From Antedon mediterranea (Eukaryota > Echinodermata > Crinoidea > Comatulida > Antedonidae), in assembly GCF_964355755.1 (NCBI RefSeq), contig NC_092676.1:13314288-13378287 (forward strand): a DNA stretch of 64,000 bases. Direction: 5' to 3'. Every line of letters begins with the position of its first letter. The stretch's first letter is position 1. Below the pieces are notes generated by a model, which was not told the origin of the DNA, did no database searches, and saw only the letters and a list, made by a program, of their open reading frames with translations. Below are positions 26,542 to 37,500 of this stretch, piece after piece. Both the position numbers and the translations under genes were made by a program.

Positions 26542-26889
26542 AGTGAACTATAGAGTCGCTTCCACGCGACTAAAAACTAAGCAGGTTGTACTCTGGAACG
26601 CAAGCTGGCAGGAAAATTTTGAATATTTTTTGTTGTTGAAATGATGGAATCCTAATTTCAATTTCCACGAACTGGAGACGAAGACATATTACGACCCTTT
26701 TATTTAAATTTATTTGGATAGACCTCCATGTAAATTCATTAAAGGCTATATGATTGTTTTATATTTTAATATGTGATAGTAGAAAATCATTGTGTATAAT
26801 GAGGACTATGAATCTGATATTTACTTGCATTCTCATCTTTTTTAAATTTTATTTATAATGCTGGCACTGGCACACCTCTAACCTCTCCA

Positions 26890-27807
26890 GTTCGTGGAAA
26901 ATGAACAAAAAATATTCAAAATATCCTGCCAGTTTGCGTTCAGTACAACCTGCTTAGTTTTTAATACGAGTACTGCTTTCTATACACATAACTTTGATTT
27001 CTGCAAAAAAAAAAAAAAAATCTCTGTAATAATGTACTATTTAATTACTGTAATAATCTAGGCATAGATTATGTTGACCAGGACGAGGACGATCGACTGT
27101 ACAGTACTACCATAAGTCCTCTAGGTGCATACAACTTATTTCTTGTCTACAAAGTGTACAGTAGTATGCTAATAGTACTATTATTAGATTAGGTAGTTGG
27201 AGTAGTTTGGAGAGATACCATCTATTTATAAGAGAGTACTTTATATTTATAGATATAATACCAATAGGTACCATGTATTGGGATGCAATTCAACAGTTAT
27301 GAATAAAAAAAACTCTGTATGCTTTTTTCTGGCTGTGAAATATAAAATTGTTAAATGAAAAAGAAAATTTAGGGTGATCATCCCAGCATTTACAGTCTAA
27401 ATTTGATCTTTATGCAACAATAGGCATAAATGATTTTTTAATTAACAGGTATAAAAGCAAATTAAAAGCCCTACGTACTCTGTATGTTGGAGGAAATAAG
27501 CATAAGTGCAAATAAATCCTTGACCACAGGATGTAATTCACTATTTGGAATCAGTAGTACACGACTGCTGGACCATAATGTGGTCCAGGTTGACGGGCCA
27601 GGAATGATGGTAGTGCCCAGTATACAGTGTAGTTTAGCCTCAAGGCAATACCATGTAGCTGGATTAGCTTGGAGAAATACACTAGAGATTTCATGAGATT
27701 TGCTGTGTGATGATTCAGTTTGATAATTAGCTGTGAAAAAAAATTGTTGAATTATGAAGAAAATATTGTAAAATATAACAAGGAAGTTATACTAGTAAAG
27801 TATAATC
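26890..27807 (-). repeat. Large inverted repeat, right arm
   Basis: This is the reverse complement of the left arm without the 823-bp insertion, so it preserves the uninterrupted arrangement 'gtattaaaaactaagcagg' (read on the minus strand). The arms differ by scattered substitutions and small indels, for example the length of the A-run near 27006. Confidence 0.9.
27479..27730 (-). CDS. Exon-like open segment in right arm, inverted copy
   Basis: This mirrors 24982-25233: same 252-bp length, same acceptor ('tttttttcacag' just outside 27730) and same donor-like 'gtacgt' at 27478. The frame stays open; one visible replacement (Thr to Ser in 'SSHTKSH') and one synonymous change (the codon before 'LIP') separate the copies. 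The function is unknown. The antisense frame is open too (27484-27696, 70 codons). Confidence 0.3.
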
Positions 27808-28337
27808 ATGGAGAAATAAGTTGCTTAAGTCAAATTTGTAAGTACTGTTTAGTAAGTAGAGTTTAATACTTTGATTTATACTTTGTTTAAATATTCTGAT
27901 AACTGATATCCGTTATAATATATGAACTATATTACACAAAAGAAATATAAATGAATTTATAAGGACATGATTATCAATATAATTTAATATTATGTTCATA
28001 TTATTATATTATATCATAGAGATTTTCAAAAACATAGTTTGGTAACATTTAGTTTCTGTTTCAGACCTTTAATATTTGGAAATAACCTATAATAATTATA
28101 AAACATTCTTGTTTTCAATGCCATTATGCGGTTAAAAACAAGTACAGCAGCATGCATATGTAGATACAGTACACCTATATATTGTGAGAACATAATTTCA
28201 ATAATTTCTTTGTTAGTTATCAACCTAGGGGTTAAATTATTAGGAAAACATTGGTTTATTTTTTATATGTGTACAAAAATTCGTTCTTCTAGCCTCAGAT
28301 CATTCATGAAGTTAGACATAAATCACATAAATTAGTA

Positions 28338-31300
28338 TTACAAAAACATCAAAGTGCACAGAATATCTCCAAATCGCATTTGGAGACGTTTTAAACCATT
28401 TTGTGCATTTCGATGAAACTTAGTTACACAAAAACATCAAAGTGCTTAAAATCACATTTAAAACCATTTTAGAGCATTTTGAGCATTTCGATAAAACTTT
28501 TCACACAAAAACATCAAAGTGTACAAAATAGCTTCAAATCGCATTTAGAGAGGTTTTAGACCAGTTTGTGCATTTCGATAAAACTTTTCACACAAAAACA
28601 TCAAATTGCACTAAAAATAGCTTAATACCGTGTTTGAAATCATTTTAAACCATTTTGAGCATGTCGATAAAACTTTTCACACAAAAACATCAAAGTGCAC
28701 AGAATAGCTTCAAATCGCATTTGGAGACGTTTTAGACCATTTTGTGCATTTCGATAAAACTTTTCACACAAAAACATCAAAGTGCACAAAATAGCTTCAA
28801 ATCGCATTTAGAGACGTTTTATAACATTTTGTGCATTTCGATGAAACTTGGTTACACAAAAACATCAAAGTGCTTAAAATCACATTTGACCGTTTTAGAG
28901 CATTTTGAGCATTTCGATAAAACTTTTTACACAAACACATCAAAGTGCACAAAATAGCTTCAAATCGCATTTAGAGATGTTTTAGACCATTTTGTGCATT
29001 TCGATAAAACTTTTCACACAAAAACATCAAATTGCACAAAATAGCTTAATACCGTGTTTGAAATCGTTTTAAACCCATTTTGAGCATGTCGATAAAACTT
29101 TTCACACAAAAACATCAAAGTGCACAGAATAGCTTCAAATCGCATTTTGAGACGTTTTAGACCATTTTGTGCATTTCGAAAAAACTTTTTAACATAAAAA
29201 CACCAAAGTGCTTAGAATAGCTTCAAATCTCATTTGGAGACGTTTTAGACCATTTTGTGCATTTCGATGAAACTTGGTTACACAAAATATCAAGGTGTAC
29301 AGAATAGCTTCAAATTGCATTTGGAGACGTTTTAGACAATTTTGTGCATTTCAAAAAAATGTGTTAACATAAAAAGACCAAAGTGTTTAGAATATCTTCA
29401 AATGGCATTTGGAGGCGTTTTAGACCACTTTGTGCATTTCGATTTCACAAACAAATGCACAAAATAGCTTAATATCGTATTTGAAAGCGTTTTAGACCAT
29501 TTTGAGCATTTCGTTAAAACTTTTCACACAAAAACATCAAAGTGCACAAAATAACTTCAAATCGCATTTAGAGACGTTTTATACCATTTTGTGCATTTCG
29601 ATGAAACTTGGTTACACAAAAACATCAAAGTGCTTAAAATCACATTTAAAACCGTTTTAGAGCATTTTGAGCATTCCGATAAAACTTTTCACACAAAAAC
29701 ATCAAAGTGTACAAAATAACTTCAAATCGCATTTAGAGAGGTTTTAGACCATTTTGTGATTTTCGAAAAAACTTTTTAACATAAAAAACACCAAAGTGCT
29801 TAGAAATGCTTCAAATCGCATTTGGAGACGTTTTAGACCATTTTGTGCATTTCGATGAAACTTGGTTACACAAAAACATCAAAGTGCTTCAAATCACATT
29901 TGAAACCGTTTAGACCATTTTGAGCATTTCGATAAAACTTTTCACACACAAATATCAGAGTGCACAAAATAACTTAATATCGTATTTGAAAGCGTTTTAG
30001 ACCATTTTGAGCATTTCGATAAAACTTTTCACACAAAAACATCAAATTGCACAAAATTGCTTAATATCGTGTTTGAAAACGTTTTAAACCATTTTGACCA
30101 TTTCGATAAAACTTTTCACACAAAAACATCAAAGTGTACAAAATAGCTTCAAATCGCATTTAGAGAGGTTTTAGACCATTTTGTGCATTTCGATAAAACT
30201 TTTCACACAAAAACATCAAAGTGTACAAAATAACTTCAAATCGCATTTAGAGACGTTTTAGACCATTTTGTGCATTTCGATAAAACTTTTCACACAAAAA
30301 CATCAAATTGCACAAAATAGCTTAATATCGTGTTTGAAAACGTTTTAAACCATATTGAGCATGTGGATAAAACTTTTCACACAAAAACATCAAAGTGCAC
30401 AGAATAGCTTCAAATGGCATTTGGAGACGTTTTAGACCATTTTGTGCATTTCGAAAAAACTTGTTAACAGAAAAACATCGAAGTGCTTAGAATAGCTTCA
30501 AATCGCATTTGGAGACGTTTTAGACCATTTTGTGCATTTCGATGAAACTTGGTTACACAAAAACATCAAAGTGCTTAAAATCACATTTGAAACCGTTTTA
30601 GACCATTTTGAGCATTTCGATAAACTTTTCAAACACAAATATAAAAGTGCACAAAATAACTTAATATCGTATTTGAATGCGTTTTAGACAATTTTGAGCA
30701 TTTCTACAAAACTTTTTCAAACAAAATATCAAAGTGTACAGAATAGCTTCAAATTGCATTTGGAGACGTTTTAGACCATTTTGTGCATTTCGATAAAATT
30801 TGTTAACATAAAAAGACCAAAGTGTTTAGAATATCTTCAAATCACATTTGGGGACGCTTTAGACCATTTTGTGCATTTCGATGAAACTTGGTTACACAAA
30901 AACATCAAAGTGCTTAAAATCACATTTAAAACCGTTTTAGAGCATTTTGAGAATTTCGATAAAACTTTTCACACAAAAACATCAAAGTGTACAAAATAGC
31001 TTCAAATCGCATTTAGAGAGGTTTTAGACCATTTTTGTTCATTTCGAAAAAACTTGGTAACATAAAAACATCGAAGTGCTTAGAATAGCTTCAAATCGCA
31101 TTTGGAGACGATTTAGACCATTATGTGATTTTCGAAAAAACTTTTTAACATAAAAACACCAAAGTGCTTAGAAATGCTTCAAATCGCATTTGGAGACGTT
31201 TTAGACCATTTTGTGCATTTCGATGAAACTTGGTTACACAAAAACATCAAAGTGCTTAAAATCACATTTGAAACCGTTTAGACCATTTTGAGCATTTCGA

Positions 31301-31543
31301 TAAAACTTTTCACACACAAATATCCAAGTGCATAAAATAGCTTAATATCGTATTTGAAAGCGTTTTAGACCATTTTGAGCATTTCGATAAAACTTTTCAC
31401 ACAAAAACATCAAAGTGCACAAAATAGCTTCAAATCGCATTTGGAGACGTTTTAGACCATTTTGTGCATTTCGAAAAAACTTGTTGACACAAAAACATCG
31501 AAGTGCTTAGAATAGCTTCAAATCGCATTTGGAGACGTTTTAG
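28338..31543 (+). repeat. Satellite A tandem array, block 3
   Basis: Satellite A monomers resume with 'acaaaaacatcaaagtg' and run to 'ggagacgttttag'. They abut the next repeat family directly. Monomer divergence is greater than in the 3611-bp HOR, and small indels (for example 'aaaccgtttagacc' near 29905) are frequent. Confidence 0.95.
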
Positions 31544-31862
31544 TATCAAAAACAATATTTATTTTCAATTAAAAAAAAAGAAAAAAATATTCCTAGCTAG
31601 AGGTTCGAACGCACTACTGAGAGAACTCAAACCTGAGCATTACCGGTTACGCCACAACACAGTAGATGAGTGAAGAGCTGATAATAGTCTATTTATATGA
31701 AATGAATGATCAATCAATGAAAAATAATGTTATGCAACTTTGTTTCTGATTTTAAAAAAGGTCCACTTATTTAGGCCTGACATTTACAACACTCAAAATA
31801 TCTCATTTAAAAAAAAAAAATTATTTTCAATTAAAAAAAAAAAGAAAAAAGAAATATCCCTA

Positions 31863-31874
31863 GAGGTTCGAACC
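31863..31874 (-). promoter_or_regulatory. Exemplar B box of a Pol III-type unit
   Basis: The minus strand reads 'gggttcgaacct', matching GGTTCGANNCC at the core. The motif is retained in most units. Some carry 'ggtcgaacc' (for example 37570, 38352, 38876) or 'ggttcaaacc' (32660, 34215), which should weaken it. Confidence 0.6.
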
Positions 31875-31905
31875 CACTACTGAGAGCACTCAGACCTGAG
31901 TATTA

Positions 31906-31917
31906 CCCGTTACGCCA
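31906..31917 (-). promoter_or_regulatory. Exemplar A box of a Pol III-type unit
   Basis: The minus strand reads 'tggcgtaacggg', close to the A-box consensus TRGCNNAGYNGG. The matching TATA-like 'tataaata' lies at 31953-31960 and the B box at 31863-31874. The T-runs lie at 31833-31850. A start 25-30 nt past the TATA would give a transcript of about 75-80 nt. Confidence 0.55.
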
Positions 31918-34483
31918 CAAACCAGTAGATGACCGAGGAGCTGATAATAGTCTATTTATATGAAATGAATGATCAATCAATGAAAAATAATGTTATGCAA
32001 CTTTGTTTCTGATTTTAAAAAAGGTCCACTTCTTTACGCCTGACATTTACAACCCTCAAAATATCTCATTTTCAAACAAAATATTTATTTTCAATTAAAA
32101 AAACAAAACAAAAAGAAATATCCCTAGAGGTCCGAACCCACTACGGAGAGCACTCAGACCTGAGTATTACCCGTTACGCCATAAACCAGTAGATGACTGA
32201 GGAGCTGATAATAGTCTATTTATATAAAATTAATGATCAATCAATGAAAAATAATGCCATGCAACTTTGTTTCTGATTTTATAAAAGGTCCACTTGTTTA
32301 GGCCTAACATTTACAACCCTCAAAATATCTCACTTTCAAAAACAATATTTATTTACATTTAAAAAAAAAAAAAAAAATATCCTTAGAGGTACGTGCGAAC
32401 CCACTACTGCGAGCACTCAAACTTGAGCATTACCCGCTACGCCACAAACCAGTAGATGACTGAAGCGCTAATACAGTAATACTCTATTTATATGAAATGA
32501 ATAATAAATCAATGAAAAATAATGCCATGCAACTTTGTTTCTGATTTTAAAAAAGGTCCACTTGTTTAGGCCTGGCATTTACAACCCTCAAAATATCTCA
32601 CTTTCAACAACCATATTTATTTTCAATTTAAAAAAAAAAAAAAAAAAAAATATCCCTAGAGGTTCAAACCCACTACTGAAAGAACCCTAACCTGAGCATT
32701 ACCGGTTACGCCACAAACCAGTAGATGACGGAAGAGATCATAATAGTCTATTTATATGAAATGAATGATCAATCAATGTAAAATGATGTTATGCAACTTT
32801 GTTTCTGATTTTAAAAGAGGTCCACTTATTTAGGCCTGACATTTACAACCCTCAAAATATCTCATTTAAAAAAAAAATTATTTTCAATTAAAAAAAAAAG
32901 AAAAAAGAAATATCCCTAGAGGTTCGAACCCACTACTGAGAGCACTCAGACCTGAGTATTACCCGTTACACCACAAACCAGTAGATGACCGAGGAGCTGA
33001 TAATAGTCTATATATATGAAATGAATGATCAATCAATGAAAAATAATGTTATGCAACTTTGTTTCTGATTTTAAAAAAGGTCCACTTCTTTAGGCCTGAC
33101 ATTTACAACCCTCAAAATATCTCATTTTCAAAAATAATTTTTATTTTCAATTAAAAAAAAAAGATAAAAGAAGTATCCCTAGAGGTTCGAACCCACTACT
33201 GAGAGCACTCAGACCTGAGTATTACCCGTCACGCCACAAACCAGTAGATTACTGAAGAGCTGATAATACTCTATTTATATGAAATAAATAATAAATCAAT
33301 GAAAAATAATGCCATGCAACTTTGTTTCTGATTTTAAAAAAGGTCCATTTGTTTAGGCCTGACATTTACAACCCTCAAAATATCTCATTTTCAAAAAAAA
33401 TATTTATTTTCAATAAGAAAAAAAAAGCAATATCCCTAGAGGTTGGAACCCACTACTGAGAGCACTCAAACCTGGGTATTACCACTTACGCCACAAACCG
33501 GTAGATGACTGAAGAGCTGATAATATGAAATTAATAATCAATCAATGAAAAATAATGCCATGCAACTTTTTTTCTGATTTTAAAAATGGTCCACTTGTTT
33601 AGGCCTGACATTTACAACCCTCAAAATATCTCACTTTCAAAAACAATATTTATTTTCAATAAAAAAAAAAGAAAAAAAATACCCGTATAGTTTCGAACCC
33701 ACAGCTGAGAGCACTCAAACCTGAGCATTACCCGTTACGCCACAAACCAGTAGATGACTGAGGAGCTGATAATAGTCTATTATATGAAATTAATGATCAA
33801 TCAATGAAAAATAATGCCATGCAACTTTGTTTCTGATTTTTAAAAAGGTCCACTTGTTTAGGCCTGACATTTACAACCCTCAAAATATCTCACTTTCAAA
33901 AACCATATTTATTTTCAATTTAAAAAAAAAAGAAAAAAAATATCCCTAGAAGTTCGAACCCACTATTGAAATCACTCAAGCCTGAGTATTACCCGTTACT
34001 CCGCAAACCAGTAGATGACTGAAGAGCTGATAATAGTCTATTTATATGAAATAGATGATCAATCAATGAAAAATAATGCCATGCAACTTTGTTTCTGATT
34101 TTAAAAAAGGTCCACTTGTTTAGGCCTGGCATTTACAACCCTCAAAATATCTCACTTTCAACAACCATATTTATTTTCAATTTAAAAAAAAAAAAAAAAA
34201 AAAAAATATCCCTAGAGGTTCAAACCCACTACTGAAAGAACCCTAACCTGAGCATTACCGGTTACGCCACAAACCAGTAGATGACTGAAGAGATCATAAT
34301 AGTCTATTTATATGAAATGAATGATCAATCAATGTAAAATGATGTTATGCAACTTTGTTTCTGATTTTAAAAGAGGTCCACTTATTTAGGCCTGACATTT
34401 ACAACCCTCAAAATATCTCATTAAAAAAAAAAATTATTTTCAATTAAAAAAAAAAGAAAAAAGAAATATCCCTAGAGGTTCGA

Positions 34484-34583
34484 NNNNNNNNNNNNNNNNN
34501 NNNNNNNNNNNNNNNNNNNNNNNNNNNNNNNNNNNNNNNNNNNNNNNNNNNNNNNNNNNNNNNNNNNNNNNNNNNNNNNNNNN
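34484..34583. other. Assembly gap (100 N)
   Basis: Exactly 100 N. The left flank ends 'gaggttcga' and the right flank starts 'acccactactg'. Joined directly they restore a normal unit, so the gap length is nominal. The unit on the right is deleted ('acccgtt|gtttctgatt'), as expected of a repeat-induced misjoin or real deletion. Confidence 0.98.
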
Positions 34584-37500
34584 ACCCACTACTGAGAGCA
34601 CTCAGACCTGAGTATTACCCGTTGTTTCTGATTTTAAAAAAGGTCCACTTCTTTAGGCCTGACATTTACAACCCTCAAAATATCTCATTTAAAAAAAAAA
34701 AAAATTATTTTCAATTAAAAAAAAAAAGAAAAAAGAAATATCCCTAGAGGTTCGAACCCACTACTGAGAGCACTCAGACCTGAGTATTACCCGTTACACC
34801 ACAAACCAGTAGATGACCGAGGAGCTGATAATAGTCTATATATATGAAATGAATGATCAATCAATGAAAAATAATGTTATGCAACTTTGTTTCTGATTTT
34901 AAAAAAGGTCCACTTCTTTATGCCTTCCATTTAAAACCCTCAAAATATCTCATTTTCAAACAAAAATTTCATTTTCAATAAGAAAAGCAAAGCAATATCC
35001 CTAGAGGTTGGAACCCGCTACTGAGAGCACTCAAACCTGGGTATTACCCGTTACGCCACAAACCAGTAGATGACCGAAGAGCTGATAATATGAAATTAAT
35101 GATCAATCAATGAAAAATAATGCCATGCAACTTTGTTTCTGATTTTAAAAAAGGTCCACTTCTTTAGGCCTGACATTTACAACCCTCAAAATATCTCATT
35201 TTCAAAAATAATTTTTATTTTCAATTAAAAAAAAAAGATAAAAGAAGTATCCCTAGAGGTTCGAACCCACTACTGAGAGCACTCAGACCTGAGTATTACC
35301 CGTCACGCCACAAACCAGTAGATTACTGAAGAGCTGATAATACTCTATTTATATGAAATAAATAATAAATCAATGAAAAATAATGCCATGCAACTTTGTT
35401 TCTGATTTTAAAAAAAGTCCATTTGTTTAGGCCTGACATTTACAACCCTCAAAATATCTCATTTTCAAAAAAAATATTTATTTTCAATAAGAAAAAAAAA
35501 GCAATATCCCTAGAGGTTGGAACCCACTACTGAGAGCACTCAAACCTGGGTATTACCACTTACGCCACAAACCAGTAGATGACTGAAGAGCTGATAATAT
35601 GAAATTAATAATCAATCAATGAAAAATAATGCCATGCAACTTTTTTTCTGATTTTAAAAATGGTCCACTTGTTTAGGCCTGACATTTACAACCCTCAAAA
35701 TATCTCACTTTCAAAAACAATATTTATTTTCAATTAAAAAAAAAGAAAAAAAATACCCGTATAGTTTCGAACCCACAGCTGAGAGCACTCAAACCTGAGC
35801 ATTACCCGTTACGCCACAAACCAGTAGATGACTGAGGAGCTGATAATAGTCTATTTATATGAAATTAATGATCAATCAATAAAAAATAATGCCATGCAAC
35901 TTTGTTTCTGATTTTTAAAAAGGTCCACTTGTTTAGGCCTGACATTTACAACCTTCAAAATATCTCACTTTCAAAAACCATATTTATTTTCAATTTAAAA
36001 AAAAACGAAAAAAAATATCCCTAGAAGTTCGAACCCACTATTGAAATCACTCAAGCCTGAGTATTACCCGTTACTCCGCAAACCAGTAGATGACTGAAGA
36101 GCTGATAATAGTCTATTTATATGAAATAGATGATCAATCAATGAAAAATAATGCCATGTAACTTTGTTTCTAATTTTTAAAAAGGTCCACTTGTTTAGGC
36201 CTGACATTTACAACCCTCAAAATATCTCACTTTCAAAAACCATATTTATTTTCAATTTAAAAAAAAAAGAAAAAGAATATCCCTAGAAGTTCGAACCCAC
36301 TATTGAAATCACTCAAGGCTGAGCATTACCCGCTACGCGACAAACCAGTAGATGACTGAAGAGCTAATAATACTCTATTTATATGAAATGAATAATAAAT
36401 CAATGAAAAATAATGCCATGCAACTTTGTTTCTGATTTTAAAAAAGGTCCACTTGTTTAGGCCTGGCATTTACAACCCTCAAAATATCTCACTTTCAAAA
36501 ACAATATTTATTTTCAATTAAAAAAAAAGAAAAAAAAATTCCCGTATAGTTTCGAACCCACAGCTGAGAGCACTCAAACCTGAGCATTACCCGTTACGCC
36601 ACAAACCAGTAGATGACTGAAGAGATCATAATAGTCTATTTATATGAAATGAATGATCAATGAATGTAAAATAATGTTATGCAACTTTGTTTCTGATTTT
36701 TAAAAAGATCCACTTGGTTAGGCATGACATTTACAACCATAAAAATATCTCACTATCAAAAACAACATTTATTTTCAATTTAAAAAAAAGAAAAAAAATA
36801 TTCCTAGAGTTTCGAACCCACTACTTAGAGAAGTTAAACCTGAGCATTACCGGTTACGCCACAACCCAGTAGATTAGTGAAGAGCTGATAATAGTCTATT
36901 TATATGAAATGAATGATCAATCAATGAAAAATAATGTTATGCAACTTTGTTTCTGATTTTAAAAAAGGTCCACTTGATTAGGCCTGACATTTACAACTAT
37001 AACAATATCTCACTTTCAAAAACAATATTTATTTTCAAATAAAAAAAAAAGAAAAAAAAATCCCTAGAAGTTCGAACCCACTATTGAAATCACTCAAACC
37101 TGAGCATTACCCGTTACTGAAAAGCTAATAATAGTCTATTTATATGAGATAGATGATCAATCTATGAAAAACAATGCCATGCAACTTTGTTTCTGATTGA
37201 AAAAAAGATCCGTTTGTTTAGTCCTGACATTTACAACCCTCAAAATATCTCATTTTCAAAAAAAATATTTATTTTCAATTAAAAAAAAAAGAAAAAAGAA
37301 ATATCCCTAGAGGTTCGAACCCACTACTGAGAGCACTCAAACCTGAGTATTACCCGTCACGCCACAAACCAGTAGATAACTGAGGACCTGATAATAGTCT
37401 ATTTATATGCAATTTATAATCAATCAATGAAAAATAATGCCATGCAACTTTGTTTCTGATTTTAAAAAAGGTCCACTTGTTTAGGCCAGACATTTACAAC

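Larger units (their letters stand above)
25748..26570. mobile_element. Insertion in left arm, flanked by TAA
   Basis: These 823 bp are absent from the other arm, where 'tattaaaaactaag' is continuous. Here the sequence reads 'tattaa|caaggcc...' and '...cacgcgac|taaaaactaag', consistent with a 3-bp TAA target duplication. Close to the ends lie 'aagtcgcgtg' (left) and its inverse 'cacgcgac' (right). Two blocks of 'catagtgataccggac' plus (GACA/GACC)n plus 'gacatagtgaactata' bracket an AT-rich core with alternating 'gcgcgc' words. No ORF is credible, so it is non-autonomous. Confidence 0.6.
24911..26688 (+). repeat. Large inverted repeat, left arm (interrupted)
   Basis: 24911-25747 and then 26571 to about 26688 match the reverse complement of about 26890-27807. 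Conserved landmarks include 'tataacttccttgttatatt', the exon-like segment at 24982, and 'gtgtatagaaagcagtact'. Arm homology jumps across 25748-26570, which has no partner in the other arm and is therefore a later insertion. The spacer between arms is about 200 bp. Confidence 0.9.
23805..28337. other. Non-satellite block inside satellite A, with large inverted repeat
   Basis: This is a 4.5-kb unique-looking stretch rich in 'taggcctact' words. It holds a small element with inverted ends (24134-24693), a large imperfect palindrome (24911-27807) and, at 27808-28337, AT-rich sequence in which no gene is seen. The satellite on either side does not rejoin cleanly: about 25 bp of the expected monomer are missing, so this is not a simple insertion. 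23805-24133 shows nothing recognisable. Confidence 0.75.

Noticed and set aside
31863-31917. Functional tRNA genes in the 265-bp units
   Set aside because: The A and B boxes are present, but the segment between them does not form a proper anticodon arm and the T stem pairs poorly. Described as tRNA-like only.
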